Source of the DNA: Gilichinskyi gelida
GTDB taxonomy: Bacteria > Acidobacteriota > Thermoanaerobaculia > Gp7-AA8
NCBI GenBank assembly: GCA_038040385.1
Contig: JBBPII010000028.1
Span: 1 to 13,073, forward strand
Length of the DNA: 13,073 bases
Reading direction: 5' to 3'
The number at the start of each line of letters is the position of its first letter. Position 1 is the stretch's first letter. The notes below the pieces were generated by a model, which ran no database searches, was not told where the DNA came from, and worked only from the letters and a program-made list of their open reading frames with translations. This document shows positions 1-7,348 of the stretch, piece after piece. The position numbers were made by a program, and so were the translations under genes.

Positions 1-9
1 TCTCAGCGT

Positions 10-62
10 GTGTAGCGGCGGCCGCTCCGGCCGCCGGCGCCCGGGAGCGGGCGCCACTACAC
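10..62. repeat. Structured intergenic repeat, cruciform/three-way junction
   Basis: An outer stem GTGTAG (10-15) / CTACAC (57-62) encloses two hairpins. The first is a perfect 9-bp arm pair at 16-24 and 28-36 with a 3-nt loop. The second is a 6-bp pair at 37-42 and 49-54 with a 6-nt loop. There is no T-run on either side, so it is not a canonical intrinsic terminator, although it lies about 50 nt after the DAHP synthase stop and could protect the mRNA 3' end. It resembles REP-type dispersed repeats; copy number cannot be seen from this window. Confidence 0.6.
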
Positions 63-70
63 TTCGATTT

Positions 71-110
71 GAGTGAGGCCTCAGCACTCAGAACGTCGCT
101 CGGGATGACA
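71..110. repeat. Half-copy of the GTCATCC-type dispersed repeat
   Basis: Read on the minus strand, the element begins TGTCATCCCGAGCG, the same opening as the repeat at 5934-6027 and close to that at 7354-7440. It also contains a small hairpin, GAGTG/CACTC, at 71-88. It starts 2 nt after the TAA stop of the DAHP synthase gene. That stop forms TAATG with an ATG that opens a 10-residue ORF (MCHPERRSEC) inside the repeat. Placement directly behind a stop codon matches the other copies in this window. Confidence 0.5.
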
Positions 111-112
111 CA

Positions 113-1126
113 TTAAAGCGTCCGCCCTACCGCGGGGACGATGATCCGCAGCTCGTCCATCAGCCGCGTGAACTGGTCGGGATAGAGCGACTGCGGGCCG
201 TCGCACACCGCCTTCTCCGGATCGTGATGCACTTCGATCAGCAGGCCGTCGGCGCCAGCGGCGACGATGGCCCGCGCCAGCGGCATCACCTTGTCGCGGC
301 GCCCGACGGCGTGTGACGGGTCGGCGATGATCGGCAGATGGGAGAGTTTGTCGATCACCGGGATGGCGGAGATGTCCAGCGTGTTGCGGGTGTAGGTCTC
401 GAAAGTGCGGATGCCGCGCTCGCAGAGGATGACCTCGTAGTTGCCGCCGGACAAGATGTACTCCGACGCCAGCAGCCACTCCTGGATGGTCGCCGACATG
501 CCGCGCTTGAGCAGGACCGGCGTGCGGATCTGGCCGAGGGCGGAGAGCAGATTGAAGTTCTGCATGTTGCGCGCGCCGACCTGCAGGATGTCCACGTACG
601 GCAGCATCCCTTCGATCTGCGAGATCTCCATCACCTCGGACACCGTGGCCATGTTGGTCTCGTCGGCCGCGGCGCGCAGGAGCTTCAGCCCCTCCACGCC
701 CATCCCCTGGAACGCATACGGGGAGCTGCGCGGTTTGTAGGCGCCGCCGCGCAGCACGCGCGCGCCGGCGCGGGCCACGCGGCGCGCGGTCTCGAAGACC
801 TGATGTTCGTTCTCGATGGTGCACGGCCCGGCCATGACCACCACGCGTTCGCCGCCGATCGGTACGCCGCGCACGGTGACCACGGTCTTCTCGCGGCGGA
901 AGGTGCGGCTGGAGAGTTTGTACGGCTCGCTGACGCGCACCACTTCCTGCACGCCGTCGAAGAGCTCGAACTCGCGGGTATCGAGGGTGTCGACGCGGCC
1001 GACCACGCCGAGGACGGTCTGGTCGGAGCCGGTGGAGCGGTGGACGTCGAAGCCGCGGCGCACCAGCTCGGCGGTGACGCGCTCGATGTTCTCGTCGGCG
1101 GTCTGTTTCTGCATCACGATGATCAT
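113..1126 (-). CDS. aroF: 3-deoxy-7-phosphoheptulonate synthase (DAHP synthase), Thermotoga-like AroF type
   Basis: This enzyme condenses phosphoenolpyruvate with erythrose 4-phosphate, the first step of the shikimate pathway. It has 337 residues. Residues 1-70 form a ferredoxin-like (ACT-like) regulatory domain and about 80-335 the catalytic TIM barrel. Visible motifs are AGPC (99-102), KPRSSPYAFQG (131-141), LKRG (206-209), ADPSHAVG (268-275) and IEVHHDPEKAVCDGPQSL. The expected metal ligands fall at C102, H272, E298 and D309, the same numbers as in the Thermotoga maritima enzyme. In that family the N-terminal domain mediates tyrosine inhibition. The ATG overlaps the chorismate mutase stop (ATGA) and is preceded by AAGGAG at 1132-1137, spacing 5 nt, so the start is secure. 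It is cotranscribed with the chorismate mutase behind an attenuator. Confidence 0.96.
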   Translation of the reverse strand: MIIVMQKQTADENIERVTAELVRRGFDVHRSTGSDQTVLGVVGRVDTLDTREFELFDGVQEVVRVSEPYKLSSRTFRREKTVVTVRGVPIGGERVVVMAGPCTIENEHQVFETARRVARAGARVLRGGAYKPRSSPYAFQGMGVEGLKLLRAAADETNMATVSEVMEISQIEGMLPYVDILQVGARNMQNFNLLSALGQIRTPVLLKRGMSATIQEWLLASEYILSGGNYEVILCERGIRTFETYTRNTLDISAIPVIDKLSHLPIIADPSHAVGRRDKVMPLARAIVAAGADGLLIEVHHDPEKAVCDGPQSLYPDQFTRLMDELRIIVPAVGRTL

Positions 1127-1425
1127 GGGGACTCCTTCATTTCGCTGGCCTCGCGCTCCACGCGGCGCGACTCGTCGATGATTCGCTCGAAAAGGCGCCT
1201 CACGCTGGCGCCGTCGAGGGGGCCGTCGGAGGTGCGCTCGACGTGGTGGAGGACTTCCTTTTCCCGCTCCGGCGCGTAGACCGGGAGGCCGAGGATGGCC
1301 TTCAGCTCGCCGATCTCGACGGCGTACTTCGCGCGCTGGTTGAGCAGGCGGACGATGACTTCGTCGACGCGGTCGATGGCGTCGCGGAGGCGGGTGAGAT
1401 CGCGCTCGGCGTCAATGGCGTTCAT
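1123..1425 (-). CDS. Chorismate mutase, AroQ class
   Basis: Converts chorismate to prephenate, the branch point toward phenylalanine and tyrosine. The 100-residue all-alpha protein is the usual size of a monofunctional AroQ domain. Motifs: LRDAIDRVD (13-21, with R14), LLNQRAKYAVEIGELK (R31, K42) and PVYAPEREKEVL (R54, E55), matching the substrate-binding Arg/Lys set of the family. The position aligned with E. coli Gln88 appears to be Glu90, a substitution known in other AroQ enzymes. I chose ATG 1425 over an in-frame TTG at 1431: the purine-rich AAGAGG (1435-1440) lies 9 nt from the ATG but only 3 nt from the TTG. That Shine-Dalgarno is also the 3' arm of the upstream terminator. The stop overlaps the DAHP synthase start; a mutase coupled to this synthase often forms a complex with it. 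Confidence 0.93.
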   Translation of the reverse strand: MNAIDAERDLTRLRDAIDRVDEVIVRLLNQRAKYAVEIGELKAILGLPVYAPEREKEVLHHVERTSDGPLDGASVRRLFERIIDESRRVEREASEMKESP

Positions 1426-1459
1426 AAACAAAAACCTCTTCCCGTCAGCCGAGAAGAGG
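1426..1459 (-). terminator. Intrinsic terminator of the aromatic-operon attenuator
   Basis: On the minus strand a 9-bp stem (CCTCTTCTC at 1459-1451 with GGGAAGAGG at 1443-1435, one G-U pair) with a 7-nt loop is followed immediately by TTTTTGTTT (1434-1426). The next base is the A of the chorismate mutase ATG. Terminated RNA would thus end just before the start codon. The 3' arm contains the gene's only plausible Shine-Dalgarno, so the hairpin would block translation as well as transcription. Confidence 0.88.
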
Positions 1460-1519
1460 TCGCCGATGTCGATGCCGTCGAGCGCCCCTTCTCGCGTCGG
1501 GGCGCATGCTGCCCCACGC
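1450..1519 (-). promoter_or_regulatory. Attenuator switch: anti-antiterminator and antiterminator pairings
   Basis: Between the leader stop and the terminator are three further, mutually exclusive pairings. Pairing 1:2 joins 1519-1511 (GCGTGGGGC) with 1503-1494, 9 bp with one bulge. Pairing 2:3 joins 1505-1499 (GCGCCCC) with 1488-1482 (GGGGCGC), a perfect 7 bp. Pairing 3:4, the antiterminator, joins 1494-1485 (CGAGAAGGGG) with 1459-1450 (CCTCTTCTCG), 10 bp with one G-U; it consumes the terminator's 5' arm. Segment 1 begins right after the leader stop. A ribosome at the stop would mask it, allow 2:3 and so permit termination. A ribosome stalled on the early Tyr codons would leave 1:2 free and release segment 3 for antitermination. 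Pairing strengths were judged by eye. Confidence 0.82.
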
Positions 1520-1567
1520 TTACGTGTAGTAGCCGTAATAAAACGAGAATCGAAGGGCAGCGGTCAT
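1520..1567 (-). CDS. Attenuator leader peptide rich in Phe/Tyr (MTAALRFSFYYGYYT)
   Basis: A 15-residue ORF, ATG at 1567 and TAA at 1522-1520, reads MTAALRFSFYYGYYT. Six of its 15 codons are aromatic (two Phe, four Tyr), five of them within the last seven residues, and tryptophan is absent. This fits control by Tyr and Phe of the chorismate mutase/DAHP synthase operon, whose start is 95 nt further on. No Shine-Dalgarno precedes the ATG; the predicted transcription start lies only about 3 nt upstream, so translation may be of the leaderless type. Phe/Tyr-rich leaders such as pheL of enterobacteria are the established parallel in function, but this peptide is not a sequence homologue I recognise. 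The peptide itself is probably only a sensor. Confidence 0.85.
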   Translation of the reverse strand: MTAALRFSFYYGYYT

Positions 1568-1576
1568 TGCTGCGGA

Positions 1577-1605
1577 AGAGTACGCAGCCGGCGCTGCGCG
1601 GTCAA
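1577..1605 (-). promoter_or_regulatory. Sigma70-like promoter of the leader/chorismate mutase/DAHP synthase operon
   Basis: On the minus strand, TTGACC (1605-1600) is followed by a 17-nt spacer and TACTCT (1582-1577). The -35 matches the consensus in five of six bases; the -10 is weaker but keeps the first T, A and last T. Transcription would start near 1570, about 3 nt before the leader ATG. It is back to back with the plus-strand promoter at 1612-1620. Confidence 0.6.
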
Positions 1606-1611
1606 GAGGGC

Positions 1612-1620
1612 TGTTACACT
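1612..1620 (+). promoter_or_regulatory. Extended -10 promoter of the B-box/MoxR operon
   Basis: TGtTACACT is an extended -10 element with no evident -35 at the usual distance. Transcription would start near 1627, one or two bases before the ATG at 1629, which has no Shine-Dalgarno of its own, so a leaderless mRNA is likely. The same layout, CTGTTAnAnT, recurs at 9167-9176 before the second B-box gene. Confidence 0.5.
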
Positions 1621-1628
1621 CCGCACTC

Positions 1629-1904
1629 ATGCCGGGAGCCGCGCCGCAGCGCTGCACCTACCACGCCGAGCGCGCGGGATTCGCCATCTGTATGTCGTGC
1701 AAGACGACGCTCTGTCAGGAGTGCGCGACGCAGTGGGACGGCATCTGGCACTGCACGACCTGTCTCTCGAAGAAAGGGACGGCGGCGCGCACACGCTCTC
1801 CCATCGCCGGCTGGCTGGCGGTGGCCGCCGTCTCCGCCGCGCTCTTCTACTGCAGCATTCGGGTGATGGTCTGGTCGGGTGTACTTCTCGCGGGACTCCG
1901 TTGA
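1629..1904 (+). CDS. B-box-like zinc-binding protein with one transmembrane helix
   Basis: A small 91-residue protein. Residues 9-45 form a B-box-like zinc module: C9-x2-H12-x8-C21-x2-C24-x4-C29-x2-C32-x8-H41-C42-x2-C45, enough for two zinc ions. After a short basic linker (KK..R.R) there is one hydrophobic helix at about 58-78. The zinc module probably faces the cytoplasm. Bacterial B-box-type zinc fingers fused to membrane segments are a known but mostly uncharacterised group; a protein-interaction role is the usual guess. It is the first gene of the operon, and its TGA overlaps the TTG of the next gene. Two further genes here (9216 and 9802) carry the same type of module. Confidence 0.85.
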   Translation: MPGAAPQRCTYHAERAGFAICMSCKTTLCQECATQWDGIWHCTTCLSKKGTAARTRSPIAGWLAVAAVSAALFYCSIRVMVWSGVLLAGLR

Positions 1905-2707
1905 TTCACGCGCCGCTATCGACCACTTCCGTGCTGGACGAAGCCGCGGATGCGGTGCGCGTCGCCCTTCCCTGGACCGCGCTACTGCTGATCGCCGTCC
2001 TCCCCTGGCGATTGCTGCAGATCGTCTTCGTCGACCGTCTTCTCGACCTTGGATCCGACGCGACGCGCTACGGGACCTACCTTCGCTCAGCAGCCACGAT
2101 GGCCATGATCGCGTTCCTGGTGTCGCGATGGGGACGGCTGGTGTACGCGCGCGCAATCCGGCTGGTGCACTCGAACGGCGAGAATCCGGGCCGGGAGACG
2201 CTGCGCGTGCCGCCGGCGGTTTTCGCAAACTACATCTTCATCGCCACGTTCACCGAGTTGCTGAGCAACTTGACCGCGATTACCTTCGTCGCCCCACCGC
2301 TCTGCACGATGCTGTCAGGGTCGGCAATCGGAACGGCGGAGCTGAATACCACCGCGTCGGTCATCGAGCCATTCCGGAACATCGCCCGGGTGGGGAAGGA
2401 ATCGAAAATCGTCGTCTCGCTGATGCTGGTCTTCGTCTGCGCCCTCGCCGTGGCATTCATCAACGTGGCGGCGGCATTCGCGCTCGGCTACTGGCTGGCG
2501 AGCGGCACGGGATGGTTCGACGCGCAGCGTTGGGCGCCCTTCTTCAGCTTCAGCAACCGCCGCTTCGTCCTGGCGGCAATCGGCTGCGCGCTGCTGACCC
2601 TGGAGCCGTTCTGGATCGCGGCGCACGTGATGCTGGTGCGAAAGGCGGGGGCGGCGCAGAGCGGAGAGGACCTGCGCGCCTGGTTCGAGGAGCTGCGCCG
2701 GGCATGA
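1901..2707 (+). CDS. Polytopic membrane protein, function unknown
   Basis: A 268-residue membrane protein with about five or six hydrophobic segments (roughly 22-48, 63-80, 108-135, 170-200, 221-247) and a short hydrophilic C-terminus (GEDLRAWFEELRRA). I do not recognise the family. The start is uncertain: TTG at 1901 overlaps the upstream TGA (TTGA) with CGGGA nearby, while an in-frame GTG at 1931 would remove ten residues. Reading frames extending further upstream only run through the preceding B-box gene. Its TGA overlaps the next ATG (ATGA), so it is translationally coupled to the DUF4129 gene. Similar polytopic proteins often sit beside DUF4129 proteins in MoxR clusters, which is the only clue to its role. 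Confidence 0.75.
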   Translation: MIHAPLSTTSVLDEAADAVRVALPWTALLLIAVLPWRLLQIVFVDRLLDLGSDATRYGTYLRSAATMAMIAFLVSRWGRLVYARAIRLVHSNGENPGRETLRVPPAVFANYIFIATFTELLSNLTAITFVAPPLCTMLSGSAIGTAELNTTASVIEPFRNIARVGKESKIVVSLMLVFVCALAVAFINVAAAFALGYWLASGTGWFDAQRWAPFFSFSNRRFVLAAIGCALLTLEPFWIAAHVMLVRKAGAAQSGEDLRAWFEELRRA

Positions 2708-3792
2708 GAAGAACCCTGACCCGGCCAACAGCTTCCCTCGCCCGCGAAGCGGGAGAGGGTGGCGCGAAGCGCCGGGTGAGGGTCGTGCTGCTGCTCTTCT
2801 TCATCGTCGCCACCGCCGCCCCGGCGGCGACGCTCGACGACTACGTCGCCGCCTTGACCAGCATCCACGGCGCGCTGCGCGGCGGCCGCCTCGACGAGGC
2901 GCGCAACCTGGCCCGTCCGCTCCTCGGAGCGCAGATCGAGACTCCGAGCGGCGGTTTCCAGGCCGACGGAGCGCTGCTGACGTCGATCAGCGAAGCGAAG
3001 CGCGTCGACATCCATCTCCTCGAGCGGCTGGAGACCACTCTTTCCGAGCTGCGCCGCACGTCGCCGGCCCCCACGAGCGGCCGCAGCGATCATGCGTTGC
3101 TCGCCGCGATTGCGCGCGAACAAGAGACGGCCAGGCCGCGGGAGGGCGGCCAGGCACTTCCGGATGACAAGCTGACCGGCAACGCCATGGTGCGATTCGC
3201 CCAGGCGATCGGGCGGGGGGTGGCGTGGGTCGGGGACAAGCTCACCAGGTTCTACGAGTGGTTGGCGAGCTTCTGGCCCGACTCCCCGAAAAACGAGACG
3301 CGAGGAACCATCCGCGGCGTGGTGATCGCGATCGCGGTGGTGATCGTGATCCTCATCGGCGCCCTGGCGTATGCCGCGCTGCGGCGCAGCCGCCGGGCGG
3401 GCGAGATGCCGCTCCAGTCGGAGGCGCCGGCAATGTCGGCGCATGACGCGGACCCGCTCTCGCGCGGCGCGAACGAGTGGGAGCGCTACGCCGCGCAGCT
3501 CGCCGCCGCCGGCCGGACCCGCGAGGCCATCCGGGCGTGGTACCACGCGGTCCTGGTCACGCTCTACTCCGCCTCCATCCTTCATTTCCGAAAGGGACGC
3601 ACCAACTGGGAGTACGTGTCGATGCTCGCGCCGTCGCTTGCCTGGCGGGGCCGCTTCGTCGAGCTCACGCGCCAGTTCGAAGTGGAGTGGTACGGATTGC
3701 ACGAGAGCGCCGAAGAGGCACTCGAGGAATGCCGGGAGACGGCGGGTCTGATCATGGATTCGGTGCGACGGGTGAGCCGAGGTGCGGCGTGA
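2704..3792 (+). CDS. DUF4129 domain-containing membrane protein
   Basis: 362 residues from ATG 2704. Order of parts: a Lys/Arg-rich start, a signal-like hydrophobic stretch at 27-42 ending in ATAAPAA, an extracytoplasmic alpha-helical region (43-200), a transmembrane helix at 204-226, and a cytoplasmic DUF4129 domain at about 257-350. The domain shows the typical REAIRAWYHAVL, RTNWEYV and FVELTRQFEVEWYG motifs. DUF4129 proteins are regular members of MoxR-DUF58 clusters; their biochemical role is unknown. Residues 11-26 are encoded by a dispersed palindromic repeat (2735-2782). An alternative start is GTG 2776, just beyond the hairpins, giving 338 residues with a cleaner signal peptide; it overlaps the repeat tail. 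The stop overlaps the next gene's GTG (GTGA). Confidence 0.88.
   Translation: MRRTLTRPTASLAREAGEGGAKRRVRVVLLLFFIVATAAPAATLDDYVAALTSIHGALRGGRLDEARNLARPLLGAQIETPSGGFQADGALLTSISEAKRVDIHLLERLETTLSELRRTSPAPTSGRSDHALLAAIAREQETARPREGGQALPDDKLTGNAMVRFAQAIGRGVAWVGDKLTRFYEWLASFWPDSPKNETRGTIRGVVIAIAVVIVILIGALAYAALRRSRRAGEMPLQSEAPAMSAHDADPLSRGANEWERYAAQLAAAGRTREAIRAWYHAVLVTLYSASILHFRKGRTNWEYVSMLAPSLAWRGRFVELTRQFEVEWYGLHESAEEALEECRETAGLIMDSVRRVSRGAA
2735..2782. repeat. Palindromic repeat with two GAA-loop hairpins inside a coding start region
   Basis: Hairpin one is CCCTC g CCCGC (35-45 of the 2700s) against GCGGG a GAGGG with a GAA loop. Hairpin two is GGCGC/GCGCC at 2761-2773, also with a GAA loop. The trailing GTGAGGG (2776-2782) can pair with the first CCCTC, giving a three-way structure like that at 10-62. 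Elements of this shape are common dispersed repeats in GC-rich genomes. Here it is read in frame at the N-terminus of the DUF4129 protein. Confidence 0.7.
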
Positions 3793-4962
3793 AACGGGCC
3801 ATCGCGCCGGTGGCGGCGATCATCGCCGCGGTCATGGTCTTCGCGATATGGATCGGCAATGATCGCTCCGCCGCGGAGCGGGTCTTCGACCGCTATTCGG
3901 TCGAGAACACCTCTGACGACGGCCTCTCGCTCGCCTTTCGCTATTTGCAGCGAACCGGACACCGCGCGACGCGGCTCGAGCGCACGCTGCATCCGCGTTC
4001 CGCAGCGGCGAACGGCGTCGTCTTCCGTCTCGGCACCATCCGAAAGCCGTTCGACTTCGAGGAGGCCGAAGAAGACGACGAGAAGCCGCAGGACAAGAAG
4101 AGGATTGCGGCGACCAAGAAACTGAAACGCGTGTCTCCCCTACTGACCGCCGAGGAAGAAGGGTGGGTGCGCGGCGGCGGGCGGCTGGTCCTCGGCTTCG
4201 ACGGCGAGAGCGGTCCGCTCGACACCCGCGGCGTCACCCTGAAGTCGGCGCGCAAGGTCTTCCCCCAGTGGCCGGGCGTCGACACCATCGCGCTGCGCGA
4301 CGGCCGCGCGTTCGCCGCCGCAACCCTTCCCGCCCACATGATCACACTGTACGAAGCGGCGAACCAGACGGTGATCGCCCGCCAATCCATCGGCGCCGGC
4401 GACCTGATCGTCATCGCCGTTCCCGATATCCTGCAGAACGCCGCGCTGGGAAGCGGCAATCATCTCGAGCTGCTCACGGCGATGACCGGAAATCGCCCGG
4501 TGTACTTCGACGAGACGATCCACGGGCTGGAGCACGCCGACGGCGCTGTCGCGCTGCTCAAGGAGTGGGGGCTGGGTCCGTTCCTGCTCCTGGCGATGGG
4601 CACCGGCGTTCTGATCGTCTGGCGTCGCGCCGCGCGGATCGGCGCGCCGGAGGACGATCACCGCGAGCTGCGCTCGGACGCCGTCGACCTGGTGGCCTCG
4701 CTCGGCGCGCTGTATCGCAAGGCGATGAGCGACGGCGATGCGCTGACGCGTTATCGCGAAACGCTGGTGCGCTCGGTCGCCGCGCACACCGGTCTTCGCG
4801 GAGACGCGCTGCAGCGCAGGGTCAGCACGATCACCCGCGGAACCACCCCCGCCGGCGAGACGAAGCTGAGCGCCGCGGCGATGCGGCGCCATCTCGAGAC
4901 CCTCAACGAAGGATTCCGATCGCTGGAAGGACGGCGCGCCCGGCGCGCGCCAGGAGAACCGA

Positions 4963-4979
<17 letters not shown>
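3789..4979 (+). CDS. DUF4350 domain-containing membrane protein
   Basis: 396 residues from GTG 3789, which overlaps the preceding stop (GTGA). An N-terminal hydrophobic helix (4-22) is followed by an extracytoplasmic domain with the DUF4350-like opening YSVENTSDDGLSLAFRYLQ (about 36-54). A highly charged insert lies at 90-115. The later part carries a GAGDLIVIAVPDILQNAALGSGNH-type segment, with the hallmark loss-of-nucleotide-fold look of this family. A second transmembrane helix at about 262-279 leads to a cytoplasmic helical tail to 396. DUF4350 proteins are typical partners of DUF4129 and MoxR genes and may bind a ligand or partner outside the membrane; no catalytic motif is visible. Its last 17 nt overlap the moxR-type gene. 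Confidence 0.85.
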
Positions 4980-5921
<942 letters not shown>

Positions 5922-5925
<4 letters not shown>

Positions 5926-6047
5926 GCCCCCGTTGTCATCCCGAGCGTGAGCGAGGGACCTGGGGGGCGGGAGGAGCACTCAGCGAGCCGCCCTGCCCCC
6001 AGGTTCCTCGCTACGCTCGGAATGACAGCGGCGCGAGAACGCCATGA
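5922..6047 (+). CDS. Mini-ORF across the repeat, linking MoxR and DUF58 stop/start overlaps
   Basis: A 41-codon ORF. Its ATG overlaps the MoxR stop (ATGA, 5922-5925) and its TGA overlaps the DUF58 start (ATGA, 6044-6047). Most of it is encoded by the inverted repeat at 5934-6027, giving the phrase CHPERERG seen in repeat-derived peptides of many genomes. The peptide is unlikely to have a function of its own. The uninterrupted frame could carry a terminating ribosome from MoxR to the DUF58 start, which has no good Shine-Dalgarno. It may be chance; see findings. Confidence 0.35.
5934..6027. repeat. GTCATCC-type inverted repeat
   Basis: The left arm starts TGTCATCCCGAGCG at 5934. The right arm, read in reverse complement from 6027, starts TGTCATTCCGAGCG and continues AGCGAGGAACCTGGGGG against AGCGAGGGACCTGGGGG on the left. 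The arms are about 33 nt and nearly perfect, around a centre of roughly 28 nt. The transcript would form a long hairpin between the MoxR and DUF58 coding regions. Related to the elements at 71-110 and 7354-7440. Confidence 0.8.
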
Positions 6048-7348
6048 GACCCGGTCCCCTGCTCATCCGCGCCGCCGGCGCCATCGCCATCGTGGCCCTC
6101 CTCGTTCCGGTCGCGACATGGATGGTCTGGATCGTGACGGCGGCGGCCGCGGCGCTCGCCTTCGCCGCGGCGGCGGAGGCGCTGTCGCTGCGACGGGTGG
6201 CGATCGTCGTGGAGCGCGCGAACGCCCTCGCCCTGCCGCTGGGGGAAGAGGACACGGCCACCATCCGCGTGGCCACCACCTCCGCCCGCACCCTGCGCCT
6301 GACCATCCGGCAGCGCTGGCCGGCTCTGATCGCACCGCCGTCCACGATCAAGGAGGCACTTTGCAGGCCGGGAGAGTCGGTGCAGCTCGACATGAACGTG
6401 CGCGCCGTCAGCCGCGGCAGGGCGGAGGTCGATCCGGCGTTCGTGGCCTTCACCGGCCACGGGCTGCTGGAGCGGATCGCGCCGGCGGGCGGCCCGTCGA
6501 CCATCCACGTGCTGCCGAATCTCCACGCCGTACGGCGGCTGCACAAACAGCTCAACGCCTTCGCACTCCGCTCGCTCGGCGCGCGCACGGCGCCGCGCAT
6601 CGGCAAGGGACGCGACTTCGACCGGCTGCGCGACTACGTCCGCGACGACGAGTATCGCGACATCGCCTGGAAGGCCTCCGCGCGGCACGGCCGCCTGATC
6701 GTCCGCGAGTACCGCCTGGACCGCTCGCAGGACATCCTCATCTGCATCGATCGCGGGCACCGCATGGCCGCCCGCGCCGAGCGCATCACCCGCCTCGATC
6801 ACGCCGTCAACGCGGCCGTCCTCATGAGCTACATCTGCAATCGGATGGAGGACAAGGTCGGCATGCTGGCCTTCGACACCGGCCCCGACAAGGGCCTGGC
6901 CATCGGCCGCGGCGCGTCGCATCTGCGCGCCATCACCGCGTACGTCAGTCAGCTCGAGGCGGAGTATCGCGACACCGACTATCTGGCGCTGGCCGGCGCA
7001 CTGCGCAAGCGCGCCCACCACCGTTCGCTGCTGCTCATCCTCACGGCGCTTCCCGAACGGGAAGAGCGGCACGATCTGTTGCGCGCGGTGGATCTCCTGT
7101 CGGTACGGCACCTGCCGCTGTTTCTGGTGATGAGCGACCGCGACCTGCGCGCCGCGGCGGAGTTCCTGCCGTCGAATCGCGAAGAGCTGTCGCGCGCGCT
7201 GGTGGCGCGCGATCTCTGGCTGGGCCGCATGGAGTTGATTCGCGAACTGCGCGCGCACGGCGCGCTGGTGGTGGAGACCACGCCGGAAGACGCCGGCGTC
7301 GACGGCGTCAACGCCTACCTCGACGTGAAACGGAGGCAGCTGCTGTGA
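6044..7348 (+). CDS. DUF58 domain protein (vWA-like partner of MoxR)
   Basis: 434 residues. Two N-terminal hydrophobic segments (about 7-25 and 27-45) form a membrane hairpin. An extracytoplasmic or beta-rich middle region follows, then the DUF58 signature GRDFDRLRDYVRDDEYRDIAW (189-209) leading into a vWA-like fold to about 420. The metal-site position reads ILICIDRGHRM (231-241), so the classical DxSxS is degenerate (D236 kept), as is common in DUF58. DUF58 proteins pair with MoxR ATPases as substrate-recruiting or metal-dependent interaction partners. The start follows a repeat element, lacks a clear Shine-Dalgarno, and overlaps the stop of a repeat-encoded mini-ORF. The stop forms GTGA with the next mini-ORF. 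Confidence 0.93.
   Translation: MRPGPLLIRAAGAIAIVALLVPVATWMVWIVTAAAAALAFAAAAEALSLRRVAIVVERANALALPLGEEDTATIRVATTSARTLRLTIRQRWPALIAPPSTIKEALCRPGESVQLDMNVRAVSRGRAEVDPAFVAFTGHGLLERIAPAGGPSTIHVLPNLHAVRRLHKQLNAFALRSLGARTAPRIGKGRDFDRLRDYVRDDEYRDIAWKASARHGRLIVREYRLDRSQDILICIDRGHRMAARAERITRLDHAVNAAVLMSYICNRMEDKVGMLAFDTGPDKGLAIGRGASHLRAITAYVSQLEAEYRDTDYLALAGALRKRAHHRSLLLILTALPEREERHDLLRAVDLLSVRHLPLFLVMSDRDLRAAAEFLPSNREELSRALVARDLWLGRMELIRELRAHGALVVETTPEDAGVDGVNAYLDVKRRQLL

Noticed and set aside
338..1279. Long plus-strand frames opposite the DAHP synthase and chorismate mutase genes
   Set aside because: Antisense shadows produced by high GC; the minus-strand enzymes have complete motif sets and metal ligands.
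1426..1431. TTG at 1431 as chorismate mutase start
   Set aside because: It lies in the terminator T-run and only 3 nt from the Shine-Dalgarno; ATG 1425 has proper spacing.
1295..1900. Upstream extension of the polytopic membrane protein frame
   Set aside because: It runs across the attenuator region and the B-box gene in a different frame; the cysteine-rich frame is the coherent one.
1879..2703. Upstream extension of the DUF4129 frame through the preceding membrane-protein gene
   Set aside because: The translation there is Arg/Ala/Gly-rich without structure, while the other frame gives clear membrane helices. The real start is in the ATGA overlap or at GTG 2776.
5947..7344. A 500-residue plus-strand frame overlapping DUF58
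   Set aside because: Composition is Arg/Gly/Ala-rich noise; DUF58 signatures are in the other frame. Only its last part, 7345-7449, is kept as a repeat-derived mini-ORF.
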